Shown in pieces: positions 1 through 9,235 of a DNA stretch of 64,000 nt; position 1 is the first letter of the stretch; the number at the start of each line of letters is the position of its first letter. The DNA is taken from assembly GCF_003397705.1 (NCBI RefSeq), contig NZ_QJVB01000004.1, positions 85,793-149,792 of the forward strand. The letters run 5' to 3'. A model generated the notes under the pieces. The model was not told where the DNA came from and did not search any database. It saw only the letters and a list, made by a program, of their open reading frames with translations. The stretch comes from Gardnerella swidsinskii (lineage in GTDB: Bacteria; Actinomycetota; Actinomycetes; Actinomycetales; Bifidobacteriaceae). The position numbers were made by a program, and so were the translations under genes.

Positions 1-1
1 T

Positions 2-526
2 TTCTTCTACGATTACGCGCCTGATTTGACGTCTGAACAGCAGCAGAGTTTTGTGTCTTTGCGTAAGGATTTGCAGCAAGAGTTGCGTTCGCAGACTTTT
101 TTCAACACATGGCTTGACCGCGGTTATGTTGAGCAGGGCGGCGAATACACTGCTGATATTGAACAGATTTTTCAGAGTTTCCAAAAGAAGGCTGTAAACC
201 AGGGGCTTGTGGTGAGTAAGTCTTGCGCGCGCAACGTGGTGTACGGTTTGGATAATGTTGATGCTGAGAATTTGTATATTGCACGATGTGCCGAAATGTT
301 TCCAGTAAAAATGGCAACTTTTGAAGATTTTTCTGTTGCTATACCGCAGTTATCGGAAGATATTTTGGAACGCGTGTATGGTGATATTTATCAGCTGCCG
401 TCGGATATTATTACGCACTTCCGTCATGTTGACTGTGAATCCTTGCATAGCAGTCATACTGACGATGTAATCGAGCAGGATATTCGTTCAAATCCGTATG
501 CGATCGATTGTGGCAGACTTGAGTGA
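2..526 (+). CDS. C-terminal part of an unrecognised protein (cut by window edge)
   Basis: The reading frame is open from the first base and stops with TGA at 524-526, so only the last 174 residues are visible. The fragment looks soluble, is rich in acidic and aromatic residues, and has no membrane segment or motif I can name. It lies about 80 bp upstream of a polysaccharide-locus membrane protein on the same strand, so it may be a glycan-synthesis enzyme such as a glycosyltransferase C-terminus. That is inference from position only. The N-terminal part needed to identify it is outside the window. Confidence 0.6.
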   Translation, partial: FFYDYAPDLTSEQQQSFVSLRKDLQQELRSQTFFNTWLDRGYVEQGGEYTADIEQIFQSFQKKAVNQGLVVSKSCARNVVYGLDNVDAENLYIARCAEMFPVKMATFEDFSVAIPQLSEDILERVYGDIYQLPSDIITHFRHVDCESLHSSHTDDVIEQDIRSNPYAIDCGRLE

Positions 527-604
527 GTTATGTAATGCTACAAAACGGTAACTCTACAAAACAGTAACGTTAAGAATGGCAATAGTACGAAGGAATTAAC
601 AGGT

Positions 605-2914
605 GTGCATATGGGCGATACGAGCAATAGTAACGGTAATGCGACTGCTGTAAATGATGTGGCGGCAGAAAGAAACGTAACGATGGTTGGTAGTGCAGTA
701 AGTAGCACAATAAGTGGTGCAATAAGCAGTGCGATACAGTGCAGTCGCGATTGTGCTCGCGCTATGCGTTCTGTTTTACGACGCATATCGCTAATTATGC
801 CGCTTATTATTGTGCTTCTGCTGGAACTTGTATGGTTCAACTTTCCGGCAATCGAATCGTCAGGATTCAATCCAACTCCTGTTCAGAGAGTTTCAACCGG
901 TGCAGGTTTGACGCGTCACGGCGACGTGTATACAGTTACCGGCAAAAACGATCAATACATACAATTGCATTACGCTCAGCCTTCTCAAATAAATAACATT
1001 TACATCGATACGCGTTCGCCTCATACTCGCACACTCGATATTGCTGTGTATGTGTTGGATGGCGGCAATAGTACTTCCTATATTCAAGTTGCGTCTCAGC
1101 CAGTTACGTCGAATGTGAACGATACGAAGTATGTGCGCGTGCATGCGGTTGATAAAGTTGCGGGCTTGCGTTTGAGTACGAAGCTTCAGAAAGGCGATTC
1201 TTTTACAATTGCTAATTTTGCGTTGAACCAGCGTAGACCGTTACATATTTCACTTATTCGTGTCGTGATGTTGTTGCTGATTGCTTACGCGATATACGCG
1301 TTGGCTCCGCGTTCGCGCATTTATAAAGAAGCACTTGATTTGCGTGTGCGCAAGCAGCAGTTGTGGCTTGTTGCGTTAATGCTAGTGCAGTGCGCAATAC
1401 TTATTGGAGTAACGAAAGTTACTGGTACTCAACACATGTTTACAGCTGGTGTGTGTAATAACGGCGGCTTTATATGTGACGCCAACCAGTACAATCACCT
1501 CGCCAACAGTCTGCTCAAAGGTCACCTGTACTTGGATCTGCCGGTTCCTGACTGGCTGCCGAATATGAGCAACCCTTACGATGCAGGCGCGCGCTACGCC
1601 ATGTCGATAAAAACTGGTCAACCAACTTACTGGGATTATGCGTTCCACGGAAGCCACTACTTTACTTACTTCGGCGCACTTCCTGCACTGTTACTTTTTG
1701 TGCCGTTCAAAGTACTTACCGGCCACGATTTGCGTACAGATTACGCCGTCGCCTTCTTTGCTGTCGCTTTCGCAATTGCTTCTATCTATCTTATGGTGCA
1801 ATTACTTCGACGCTTCTTCCCAAAGCGATCCTTCGGCTTCCTTGTGCTGTCGCATCTCGTTATGCTCATGTCCAGCGGAGTGCTAATTCAGGTGTATCTG
1901 CCGCAAATCTACTCGCTTCCTATGCTGTCATCATTGTGTTTCACCTGCTTAGGACTGGGATTGTGGCTACAAGCGCGAACTACTCAAGATGCTCTTTCTG
2001 AAACCCCGTACTTACGGAAGTCGCTACTCATTCTGGGAGCAGTATGTATTGCACTAAACCTATGGTGTAGACCGCAATTTATTCTGGCGTCACTGTTTGC
2101 TTTCGTAATTTTTAAGGAAGAAATCGTAAAGTACCGTCTATTTTTTGCCTTCAAACGAAGCAGCATAATCAATACTATATGCGTAATCGCACCAATGATT
2201 CTTATAGGCTTAGCTGCCTGCTGGTACAACTACGCGCGTTTCGGTTCTCCACTCGATTTTGGTGCAACCTACAATCTCACCGGTTTTGACATGGTTCACC
2301 GCTCCTACTCTTGGGCGCGAATCCCATGGGGAGTATGGATGTACTTGTTCCAGCCTATTACTATTACGCCAGTTTTTCCGTTTATGGAACAATCCGTGCT
2401 GCCGTCAATGTTCCACGGGCAAATCATTATGGAGCCATTCTTTGGCGGCCTACTCGCTTACTCTCCTGTATGCGCAGCCGTAGTACTGTACCCGGTAGTA
2501 AAGCAACAATTACGCAAAAAGCAGCTTGCTGGATTCTTTACGCTCGGCTTAACATTGTCGATACTGCTTATGGTATTAGACGCGGAAGTAGTAGGAATTT
2601 CCAGCAGGTACTTTAGTGATTTCGGCTGGCTGCTAGCGTTGTGTGCAATTATGGTGATTGCAAGTCTTGTAGACAAAGTCTCGTCTTGCGTGCACACGGT
2701 TGACGTTCCTTCTGGTTGCGTCAACGAAACAGGCGAGGAGCCGCCTTCTAAAGCCAACTTTAAGTTAATGCACAAAGTTTTGATTATTCTGGTGATTTCC
2801 AGCGTTGGCTTGTGTTCCTTAAACCTCCTTGCCAACGGACGATACTCAGACCTTCAAGGCACTAGGCCGAGTATATACAGAAGTATCGAATCCTGGTTCT
2901 CGCCACTTACGTAA
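605..2914 (+). CDS. Polytopic membrane protein of the polysaccharide locus, possibly a GT-C-type glycosyltransferase
   Basis: This 769-residue protein starts at GTG 605, which sits 10 bases after an AAGGA; ATG 611 is the alternative. It has a short hydrophilic N-terminus, one membrane segment near residues 60-80, and a beta-rich, probably extracytoplasmic stretch to about residue 210. About ten further membrane segments follow, ending in a short tail. A first membrane helix, a soluble loop and a multi-span core is the layout of GT-C enzymes that use polyprenyl-phosphate sugars. The aromatic segment with HYFTYFGALPALLLF also resembles that class. I cannot identify a catalytic acidic motif with certainty, so the function is inferred. 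It precedes an acyltransferase, an ABC exporter and glycosyltransferases on the same strand. Confidence 0.75.
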   Translation: MHMGDTSNSNGNATAVNDVAAERNVTMVGSAVSSTISGAISSAIQCSRDCARAMRSVLRRISLIMPLIIVLLLELVWFNFPAIESSGFNPTPVQRVSTGAGLTRHGDVYTVTGKNDQYIQLHYAQPSQINNIYIDTRSPHTRTLDIAVYVLDGGNSTSYIQVASQPVTSNVNDTKYVRVHAVDKVAGLRLSTKLQKGDSFTIANFALNQRRPLHISLIRVVMLLLIAYAIYALAPRSRIYKEALDLRVRKQQLWLVALMLVQCAILIGVTKVTGTQHMFTAGVCNNGGFICDANQYNHLANSLLKGHLYLDLPVPDWLPNMSNPYDAGARYAMSIKTGQPTYWDYAFHGSHYFTYFGALPALLLFVPFKVLTGHDLRTDYAVAFFAVAFAIASIYLMVQLLRRFFPKRSFGFLVLSHLVMLMSSGVLIQVYLPQIYSLPMLSSLCFTCLGLGLWLQARTTQDALSETPYLRKSLLILGAVCIALNLWCRPQFILASLFAFVIFKEEIVKYRLFFAFKRSSIINTICVIAPMILIGLAACWYNYARFGSPLDFGATYNLTGFDMVHRSYSWARIPWGVWMYLFQPITITPVFPFMEQSVLPSMFHGQIIMEPFFGGLLAYSPVCAAVVLYPVVKQQLRKKQLAGFFTLGLTLSILLMVLDAEVVGISSRYFSDFGWLLALCAIMVIASLVDKVSSCVHTVDVPSGCVNETGEEPPSKANFKLMHKVLIILVISSVGLCSLNLLANGRYSDLQGTRPSIYRSIESWFSPLT

Positions 2915-2996
2915 CAGACGAATCAGTTGCAATTTGGTTACTATTAGTAAATTACAATTCAGATAATTTGAATAAAAAAATTTTGAAGAAGAAAAT

Positions 2997-4247
2997 ATGG
3001 TAGTAGAACAGAAACAATCAGCGCAAAAAGTAGCGTCTTCTGCACAAGCTCAAGCGGTATTACAATCGACCAAAGACCTGCAAAATGGCACACAAAAAGA
3101 CCTGCAAGTTGAAGTCTTGCGAATTATTGCAATGCTTATGATTGTGGCCTGCCACATGATCATACATTTGAACATTCGCGAGCACAGTTTCAATATGGAA
3201 CTTTTGCCGGCTCCAGGCTTGCGTTCAGCACTTAAATTCTTAGTCGTACAATACGGTCAAGTTGGTGTCTCAACCTTCTTTATTATTTCCGGCTACTTTT
3301 TATGTCGCAAAACCTTCCGCCACCGACGCGTTTTTGCAGCGTGGGCGCAAATGTTCTTCTACTGCATTATCGTGCTGGCAGTAACCTTCGTAGCAGACTG
3401 CTTTGGCTTACTTCCGGAAAATTTGAGCAACTTACTTCACGGAAAAGAACTTGTCTACACGCTGTTGTGGAATGTGACGCCATTTACTTACCGAAGCTAT
3501 TGGTTCATGAGCGCGTACTTAATCATGCTCATGTTCATGCCTTTTATCAACATTCTTATAAGTCACATGACTCAGCGCAATCATGCTATGCTGCTGGTAC
3601 TTCTTGCGTCAATCTCACTTATTCCGCTATATTTTGGCAAAAATTATACTTGGAACGATATTATTTACGCAATTTTTGGATATTTAGCCGGAGCTTTTAT
3701 TGCGCAGTACGGTAGCGGAATAAAAAAACTTACTACGAAGCGACTTTGTGCGTGCGTAGCAATATCTACTGTTCTTATGCTCGCTTTCGACTATGTTGCT
3801 TCGTCCGGGAATAAGTTTGTGCGAGTTCTTACGTGGGATCAGCAGGTCCACAGCGGCATTGGAATACTGCCAATGATTATTGCAATGTGTATTTTCATTC
3901 TCGTACACCGAATAAATATGCTGCGAATTAAAGGACTAGCAAGAACCGTAATTTTGCGCGTTTCCAAAGCAACTTTCGGAGTGTACCTTCTTCACGAGCA
4001 CATGTTTATTTTCATAGCGTTGTGGACGTTCGTGGCGTGGATGCTTCCTACAACTTCCTCAAGCGCACTCATAGTGCTACTTTACGCAATTACTTTAATT
4101 TGTACGTACGCAGCACTTTCAGTTGTTGCAGTTGTAATAGATCTCGTTATCAAACCAATTTCCAACCGAATTGCGCTAACTTTGGAGCATGTCGCCAATT
4201 GCGTATGTTCTGTGCACAAAACGGATTCGCAATCCAAAATGGAGTAA
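2997..4247 (+). CDS. Acyltransferase 3 family membrane O-acyltransferase
   Basis: This 416-residue protein has about ten membrane segments. Near residues 45-60 it carries the family start EVLRIIAMLMIVACH, the conserved region of acyltransferase 3 (OafA/WecH-type) enzymes that contains the key His. These enzymes move acetyl, succinyl or similar groups onto sugars at the membrane. Start ATG 2997 follows a GAAGAAGAAA purine stretch. It sits between a multi-span membrane protein and the ABC exporter genes, so it most likely decorates the exported glycan. The acyl donor and acceptor cannot be read from the sequence. The N-terminal 35 residues are Gln/Ala-rich and not part of the fold. Confidence 0.88.
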   Translation: MVVEQKQSAQKVASSAQAQAVLQSTKDLQNGTQKDLQVEVLRIIAMLMIVACHMIIHLNIREHSFNMELLPAPGLRSALKFLVVQYGQVGVSTFFIISGYFLCRKTFRHRRVFAAWAQMFFYCIIVLAVTFVADCFGLLPENLSNLLHGKELVYTLLWNVTPFTYRSYWFMSAYLIMLMFMPFINILISHMTQRNHAMLLVLLASISLIPLYFGKNYTWNDIIYAIFGYLAGAFIAQYGSGIKKLTTKRLCACVAISTVLMLAFDYVASSGNKFVRVLTWDQQVHSGIGILPMIIAMCIFILVHRINMLRIKGLARTVILRVSKATFGVYLLHEHMFIFIALWTFVAWMLPTTSSSALIVLLYAITLICTYAALSVVAVVIDLVIKPISNRIALTLEHVANCVCSVHKTDSQSKME

Positions 4248-4270
4248 GTAACTGGTAAACTATATATCTT

Positions 4271-5116
4271 GTGAAAAACATTGTAGATAAGTTGCGCGCA
4301 AGATACCACTATTCGTGGGTGGTTCTTAAAGAGCTGGTGAAAACTGATTTCAAATTGCGCTACCAAGGGTCTTTCTTGGGAGTTGCGTGGTCGGTTTTAC
4401 GACCGCTTATGCTGTTTTGCGTAATGTATGCAGTGTTTGCAAAGTTTTTGCGAATGTCGGATGGCACGCCCACCTATCCAGTTGTGCTTTTGCTTGGCAT
4501 TAGCGCATGGCAGTTCTTTGGCGAGGCTACTTCGATTGGTTTACGTGCGGTGGTAGACCGTGGAGATTTGCTGCGTAAAATCCATTTTCCTAACTATATT
4601 GTGGTGGTTTCGGCAACTGTTGGCGCGTTAATCAGTTTTGCAATAAATCTTGTGGTAGTAATCATTTTTGCCATCTGCTCAGGCGTGCAATTTACGTGGT
4701 GGGTGCTATTAGTTCCTTTGAATTGTATACAGTTGTACGCATTAGCATTAGGCGTAACGCTGCTGCTAGCAACTATGTACGTGTATTTTCGCGACATTGC
4801 GCACTTGTGGGACGTGGCGCAACAAGTACTGTTTTACGCAATGCCAATCATTTACCCTCTAAGCATGGTGATTGGTAATAATTCTTTAGGAAGATGGGGA
4901 ACGGTTATTGCAAAAGTGCAGTTACTTAACCCTATTGCACAATGTATTCAAGATTTGCGCCACAATCTTGTAGCACCTCTTACTCAGCCTACTGTGTGGA
5001 ATTTAGTAGGGTCTCCTTTGCTGATGATGGTTCCGGTAGTATTAACCGTAATCTTGTGTGTGCTCGGCGTCGCAGTGTTCCGCAAGTGCAATCGTAAGTT
5101 TGCTGAGGTGATGTAA
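4271..5116 (+). CDS. ABC-2 type polysaccharide exporter permease (Wzm/TagG-like)
   Basis: This 281-residue integral membrane protein has six predicted membrane segments. Its N-terminal cytoplasmic segment contains KTDFKLRYQGSFLGVAWSVL, the usual entry region of TagG/Wzm permeases. The start is GTG 4271, 24 bases after the acyltransferase stop. Its stop TAA shares one base with the ATG of the ATPase gene, so translation of the two is probably coupled. It should form a dimeric channel that moves undecaprenyl-linked glycan outward, powered by the next gene's product. Length and spacing are normal for the family. Confidence 0.92.
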   Translation: MKNIVDKLRARYHYSWVVLKELVKTDFKLRYQGSFLGVAWSVLRPLMLFCVMYAVFAKFLRMSDGTPTYPVVLLLGISAWQFFGEATSIGLRAVVDRGDLLRKIHFPNYIVVVSATVGALISFAINLVVVIIFAICSGVQFTWWVLLVPLNCIQLYALALGVTLLLATMYVYFRDIAHLWDVAQQVLFYAMPIIYPLSMVIGNNSLGRWGTVIAKVQLLNPIAQCIQDLRHNLVAPLTQPTVWNLVGSPLLMMVPVVLTVILCVLGVAVFRKCNRKFAEVM

Positions 5117-6372
5117 TGAGCGAGATTGAGTTGACAAATACTGAAAAAGAAGAGTTGCAACCAGTCGTACTTTCAGTAGAACACGTAGGCAAATACTTTA
5201 AGCTACCAACTGAGCAAGCAAGCGGTTTGAAACAGGCGTTTATTAATTGGACGCGTGGTATCAAAGGCTACAAAGAACAGCACGTTCTGCGTGATATCAA
5301 CTTTGAAGTACGCAAAGGCGACTTCTTCGGCATCGTAGGACGCAACGGAAGCGGCAAATCAACCCTACTCAAACTCATCTCTGGAATCTACGTACCAGAC
5401 TCCGGACGCATACACGTCAACGGAAAACTCGTGCCATTCATTGAGCTTGGCGTAGGCTTCAACCCAGAACTAACCGGTCGCGAAAACGTGTTTTTAAATG
5501 GAGCACTATTAGGTTTTACGCGCTCGCAAATTGAAAACATGTATGACGATATAGTGCATTTTGCAGAACTTGAAGAGTTTATGGATCAAAAACTTAAAAA
5601 CTACTCTTCTGGTATGCAAGTGCGTCTTGCATTTTCAGTTGCAATTCAAGCTCAGGGAGATATTCTAGTACTTGATGAAGTTCTTGCAGTTGGAGATGAA
5701 GCTTTTCAAAGAAAATGCGATGAATATTTTGCAAAGGTTAAAAAAGACGTAAGTAAAACAGTTATTCTCGTTACGCACGATATGAACGCAGTAAAGCGTT
5801 ATTGCAATAAAGCTATTCTTATTAAGAATGGCGAAGTGATTGTTAACGGAGATAAAGACGATGTTGCAAATCGTTATACTCTAGAAAATCTTTCTAGCCA
5901 AAATGGCGGAGAAAGTGAAGATAGTTATGCTGTTGGCTTGAATGAGCGAGTGCCATTTATGCGCATTGTTCCTTTGAGTAAGCAGTTGCTTAATTGTAAA
6001 GAAAAATTCCGTTTTGCTATTGAATATGAATTCAATGAGCCTGGGAAATATTTTATAGCTGTAGCAATGCACGACATAAAACGTGGAGGAATCACGTATG
6101 ATTCTGGAGCAGATAAAATTGAGCTCGAAGGAACAGGAAGACAAAAAGTTGAATTTGAGGTGCCTCTTAAAATCTTAAATAATGGCGAATTTAAGCTTGT
6201 TGCCTCTCTTCGTACTAGAAGCAAAACTGATCCTGAATTAACAGATATGGTTGCGTTTACTAACGACAGTAATTCGTGCATGTTTGCTGTAAGAGATAGT
6301 CAAAACCGTGAGTATGCGCTCTTAAATGACAATGCAATGACTTTTACTTGCTTAAAGCATTATAAATGCTAG
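5116..6372 (+). CDS. ABC exporter ATPase with C-terminal glycan-binding extension (Wzt/TagH-like)
   Basis: This 418-residue protein has an N-terminal nucleotide-binding domain (about residues 15-255) with Walker A GRNGSGKST, signature YSSGMQVRLAF, Walker B ILVLDEV and the switch His in LVTHD. An extra domain of about 150 residues follows, rich in beta-type sequence. In Wzt proteins such a domain binds the finished or capped sugar chain and gives substrate specificity. That assignment is by architecture, not by a visible motif. The gene overlaps the permease stop by one base. From about 5500 onward the DNA becomes more AT-rich, continuing into the next gene. Confidence 0.93.
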   Translation: MSEIELTNTEKEELQPVVLSVEHVGKYFKLPTEQASGLKQAFINWTRGIKGYKEQHVLRDINFEVRKGDFFGIVGRNGSGKSTLLKLISGIYVPDSGRIHVNGKLVPFIELGVGFNPELTGRENVFLNGALLGFTRSQIENMYDDIVHFAELEEFMDQKLKNYSSGMQVRLAFSVAIQAQGDILVLDEVLAVGDEAFQRKCDEYFAKVKKDVSKTVILVTHDMNAVKRYCNKAILIKNGEVIVNGDKDDVANRYTLENLSSQNGGESEDSYAVGLNERVPFMRIVPLSKQLLNCKEKFRFAIEYEFNEPGKYFIAVAMHDIKRGGITYDSGADKIELEGTGRQKVEFEVPLKILNNGEFKLVASLRTRSKTDPELTDMVAFTNDSNSCMFAVRDSQNREYALLNDNAMTFTCLKHYKC

Positions 6373-6429
6373 CTTTATTTATTGCTGGTTTTATATGTGC
6401 TAAAGGCTAAAAATAAGGGTGTTTTAGTA

Positions 6430-8169
6430 ATGAATTTCTTTAATCTAGATGTTAATGCAAAAACTTATATAGACTCTTTAAGCGAGCGTCAACGCAGGCT
6501 TATTGTGGGCGCTATAAACTATCATTCATTAACTGCACCGTCTAGAACTTTGCAATATCAAGTTTACATGGGTCAAAAATGGCAGTATCCTCGTTTAGCT
6601 GATTTCTCAGTTTTTGACGGTGCTTGTACAAAAAACGAAGGATTGAAACCAATCGCAACTTTTAGTGCACAATCAACTGTTAAAACTAATAGCGAATACA
6701 CAAAAGAATTTTGGAATGAAGGCAAACTGTTTAAAGATAATGGCGTTAGGTATTTGTTGCTGACACCAGATGATGCAACCGACGATGATGTGATGTCTCA
6801 CTGGGCTTCTGATACGTTAAAGCAGCACATTTACAAAGAGTGTGAATTACACGCACCTTCTATGTTTGATGTTGTTAGGGAAGTAATGCGCAAAAAACGC
6901 GAGTGTGATTCGAAGAAACTTGTTGAAGCGTATTGTCCTTGGAATAAAAAGAAGTTTGATTATGTTGCAAATGCTCACCAAAGAGAAATTGCAAAACAAG
7001 AAAATTGGGATTTATCAAATATAAAAGATGCTAGATTGGACTGTGTTTCTCCTGCTAAAAGAGTTGAAGGAGCTAAAAAAGCTATTATTATAGGTTTGCA
7101 TTGGCTGCAAGCTGGTGGTGCAGAAAGATGGGCTGTAGAAACAATAAAACTTGCCAAAAAAGCTGGTTTTGTGCCAATTGTTATCACAGATAGAGACGGT
7201 CACCAGCCGTGGATTACGAAAGATTTCTGTGATGATGCTCTTGTATTACCACTTACTCCACCAATTAGAGAATATTGGGCGGATGTTCCACTTTTAAGAT
7301 CTTTGTTTGAGCAATTTGACATTAAAGCAATAGCAATACACCATTGCCAATGGCTTTACGACCATATTTGGTGGGCTAAACAATTCTCCCCAGAAACACA
7401 TATTATTGATTCGCTGCATATTGTTGAATACATAAATTGTGGAGGATATCCGCATGAAGCTGTAACACACGATAAGTGGATTGATTTGCACCATGTTATT
7501 TCTCCACAACTTGAAAATTGGTTGCATGATGTGCATGGTATTGAATCTTCCAAGATTGTTGACGCTCCACTTATTGGTCTTACTGCTGGAATTGGAAACG
7601 ATTGCGTATCGCCGAGAAAAAATAAAAATGTTCTGAATGTTGCTTTTGTTGGAAGGATTGCAAGACAAAAACGTCCAGAAGCGTTTGTTCTTGTTGCAAA
7701 AGCTTTAAACAAAAAATATCCAGGAAAATTCCACTTCATTTTGCATGGAGATGGCGAATTAGACACATATGTTTCAGAACTTATATCTAGGTATGGTCTT
7801 GAAAACGTTATTGAGCGCAGATCTATGAAAATTCCAGCTCAAAAAACGTATGATGATGCGGACGTGCTACTTATTAGCTCTGTAAACGAGGGTATTACGC
7901 TTACAACTATTGAAGCGCTTTCTAATGGAGTTCCAGTAATTTCATCGGATGTTGGATCGCAAAAAACTGTTATAGCAAAAAGTGCGTTATTGCCAAGAAT
8001 GACTTCTAGTTTTGTTAAAGCGTCTGTAAAGGAATTGTTTAAGATTATGGAGAATGATTCATATCGTTCATTATTGTTAAAAGAAGAAGTTGAAAAATTG
8101 CGCAATTTTGCAAAACTCGAATCTGCAGAAACGTTATTTACTAAGTTATTTGAAGAATGGAGCAAGTAA
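6430..8169 (+). CDS. Family 4 glycosyltransferase
   Basis: I chose ATG 6430 as the start because an AAGGG block lies about 10 bases upstream; a TTG at 6382 is a weaker in-frame option. From this start the protein has 579 residues. The N-terminal 190 residues are not recognisable. The centre begins with a Rossmann-type GLHWLQAGGAERW motif typical of GT4 donor-site folds. The C-terminal half has VAFVGRIARQKRPEAF and the Glu-containing EGITLTTIEALSNGVPVI, the nucleotide-sugar binding region. It should add a sugar retaining the donor anomeric configuration during glycan assembly. Base composition is lower in GC than in glf downstream, which hints at separate acquisition. Confidence 0.88.
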   Translation: MNFFNLDVNAKTYIDSLSERQRRLIVGAINYHSLTAPSRTLQYQVYMGQKWQYPRLADFSVFDGACTKNEGLKPIATFSAQSTVKTNSEYTKEFWNEGKLFKDNGVRYLLLTPDDATDDDVMSHWASDTLKQHIYKECELHAPSMFDVVREVMRKKRECDSKKLVEAYCPWNKKKFDYVANAHQREIAKQENWDLSNIKDARLDCVSPAKRVEGAKKAIIIGLHWLQAGGAERWAVETIKLAKKAGFVPIVITDRDGHQPWITKDFCDDALVLPLTPPIREYWADVPLLRSLFEQFDIKAIAIHHCQWLYDHIWWAKQFSPETHIIDSLHIVEYINCGGYPHEAVTHDKWIDLHHVISPQLENWLHDVHGIESSKIVDAPLIGLTAGIGNDCVSPRKNKNVLNVAFVGRIARQKRPEAFVLVAKALNKKYPGKFHFILHGDGELDTYVSELISRYGLENVIERRSMKIPAQKTYDDADVLLISSVNEGITLTTIEALSNGVPVISSDVGSQKTVIAKSALLPRMTSSFVKASVKELFKIMENDSYRSLLLKEEVEKLRNFAKLESAETLFTKLFEEWSK

Positions 8170-9137
8170 TGTCAAATGCTCAAGTAGTGGATGCTAATAA
8201 ATCAAAAGATAGCGTTAATGTTGCGGCTGTTGTAGTAACTTTTAACAGGTTAGAGAAACTAAAAACCGTATTGGCTTCGTTAGAATCTCAAACGCGACTT
8301 CCAAATCAACTAATCATTGTCAACAATGCTTCAACTGATGGCACGGATAAATATTTGGAAGAGTACACTCGCGATTTTGCGAATGGTCATTTGGAGAATC
8401 GAGTAAATCTTACTGTTGTAAATTTGCCAGAAAACGTTGGCGGTGCAGGCGGTTTTAGTGCTGGTATGCGTAAAGGGTACGAGCTTGGCGCAGATTTCGT
8501 GTGGATTTTTGACGACGATGGCTATCCTCAGCCACAAGCTTTGGAAAAGCTTCTAGATGGATTTAATGCTGCCGTAGGTGAGCTTGGTGCGGATGTTCCG
8601 TATGCTTGCTCAATGGTGAAGTTCGTGGACGGATCGATTTGCGAAATGAACAATCCAGTACCAACGTGGGATTGGGGAAGGCTTATTGCTAAAGGATTTA
8701 ACAATCTCGTTATGGTTACAAGCTGTTCGTTTGTGTCGGTGCTTATTCCTCGTTGGGTTATAGAAAAGTACGGATTGCCATTTAAAGAATACTTTATTTG
8801 GTTCGATGATGCCGAATATACACTTCGTATTACGCGTGTATGCCCGGGCGTGCAGGTTCTCGATAGTGTAATTATGCATGACATGGGAGCAAACAAGGGT
8901 GTGAACTTTACAATGATTGACAAAAAGAATGCTTGGAAATTCGCATACGGCGTGCGTAATCAAGCATCTTACCGTTTGCATCACGAAGGTAAAGCAAAAT
9001 ACTTGCTTTTCTGCGCAAATGTAGTTCGTCAAATGCGAAGAGGGCATGTTGAGAGAAAGTTGCGCCGCAAAATGATTGGTCAAATGCTAAAAGCGATTAG
9101 ATTTAATCCAAAAGTTGATTTTCCTAAAAATAAGTAG
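8169..9137 (+). CDS. Family 2 glycosyltransferase, probable galactofuranosyltransferase
   Basis: The start ATG 8169 overlaps the previous TAA by one base and has GGAG six bases upstream; ATG 8157 is in frame but worse placed. The 322-residue product has a GT-A fold with VVVTFNRLEKL near the N-terminus, NNASTDGT, and the metal- and donor-binding FDDDGYP. A second acidic motif, IWFDDAEYTLR, follows. The DDDG plus WFDDAEY pair resembles GlfT-type galactofuranosyltransferases. That fits with UDP-galactopyranose mutase being the next gene, which would supply UDP-galactofuranose. The acceptor is unknown. Confidence 0.88.
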   Translation: MSNAQVVDANKSKDSVNVAAVVVTFNRLEKLKTVLASLESQTRLPNQLIIVNNASTDGTDKYLEEYTRDFANGHLENRVNLTVVNLPENVGGAGGFSAGMRKGYELGADFVWIFDDDGYPQPQALEKLLDGFNAAVGELGADVPYACSMVKFVDGSICEMNNPVPTWDWGRLIAKGFNNLVMVTSCSFVSVLIPRWVIEKYGLPFKEYFIWFDDAEYTLRITRVCPGVQVLDSVIMHDMGANKGVNFTMIDKKNAWKFAYGVRNQASYRLHHEGKAKYLLFCANVVRQMRRGHVERKLRRKMIGQMLKAIRFNPKVDFPKNK

Positions 9138-9235
9138 CGCAACAAGCGAAATGCTAGGTTAATAACTGGAATAGCTTAATAACGGGAATATATAAAGCAT
9201 AATTTCAAAATAGACGTATCTTATAAAGGAATAAA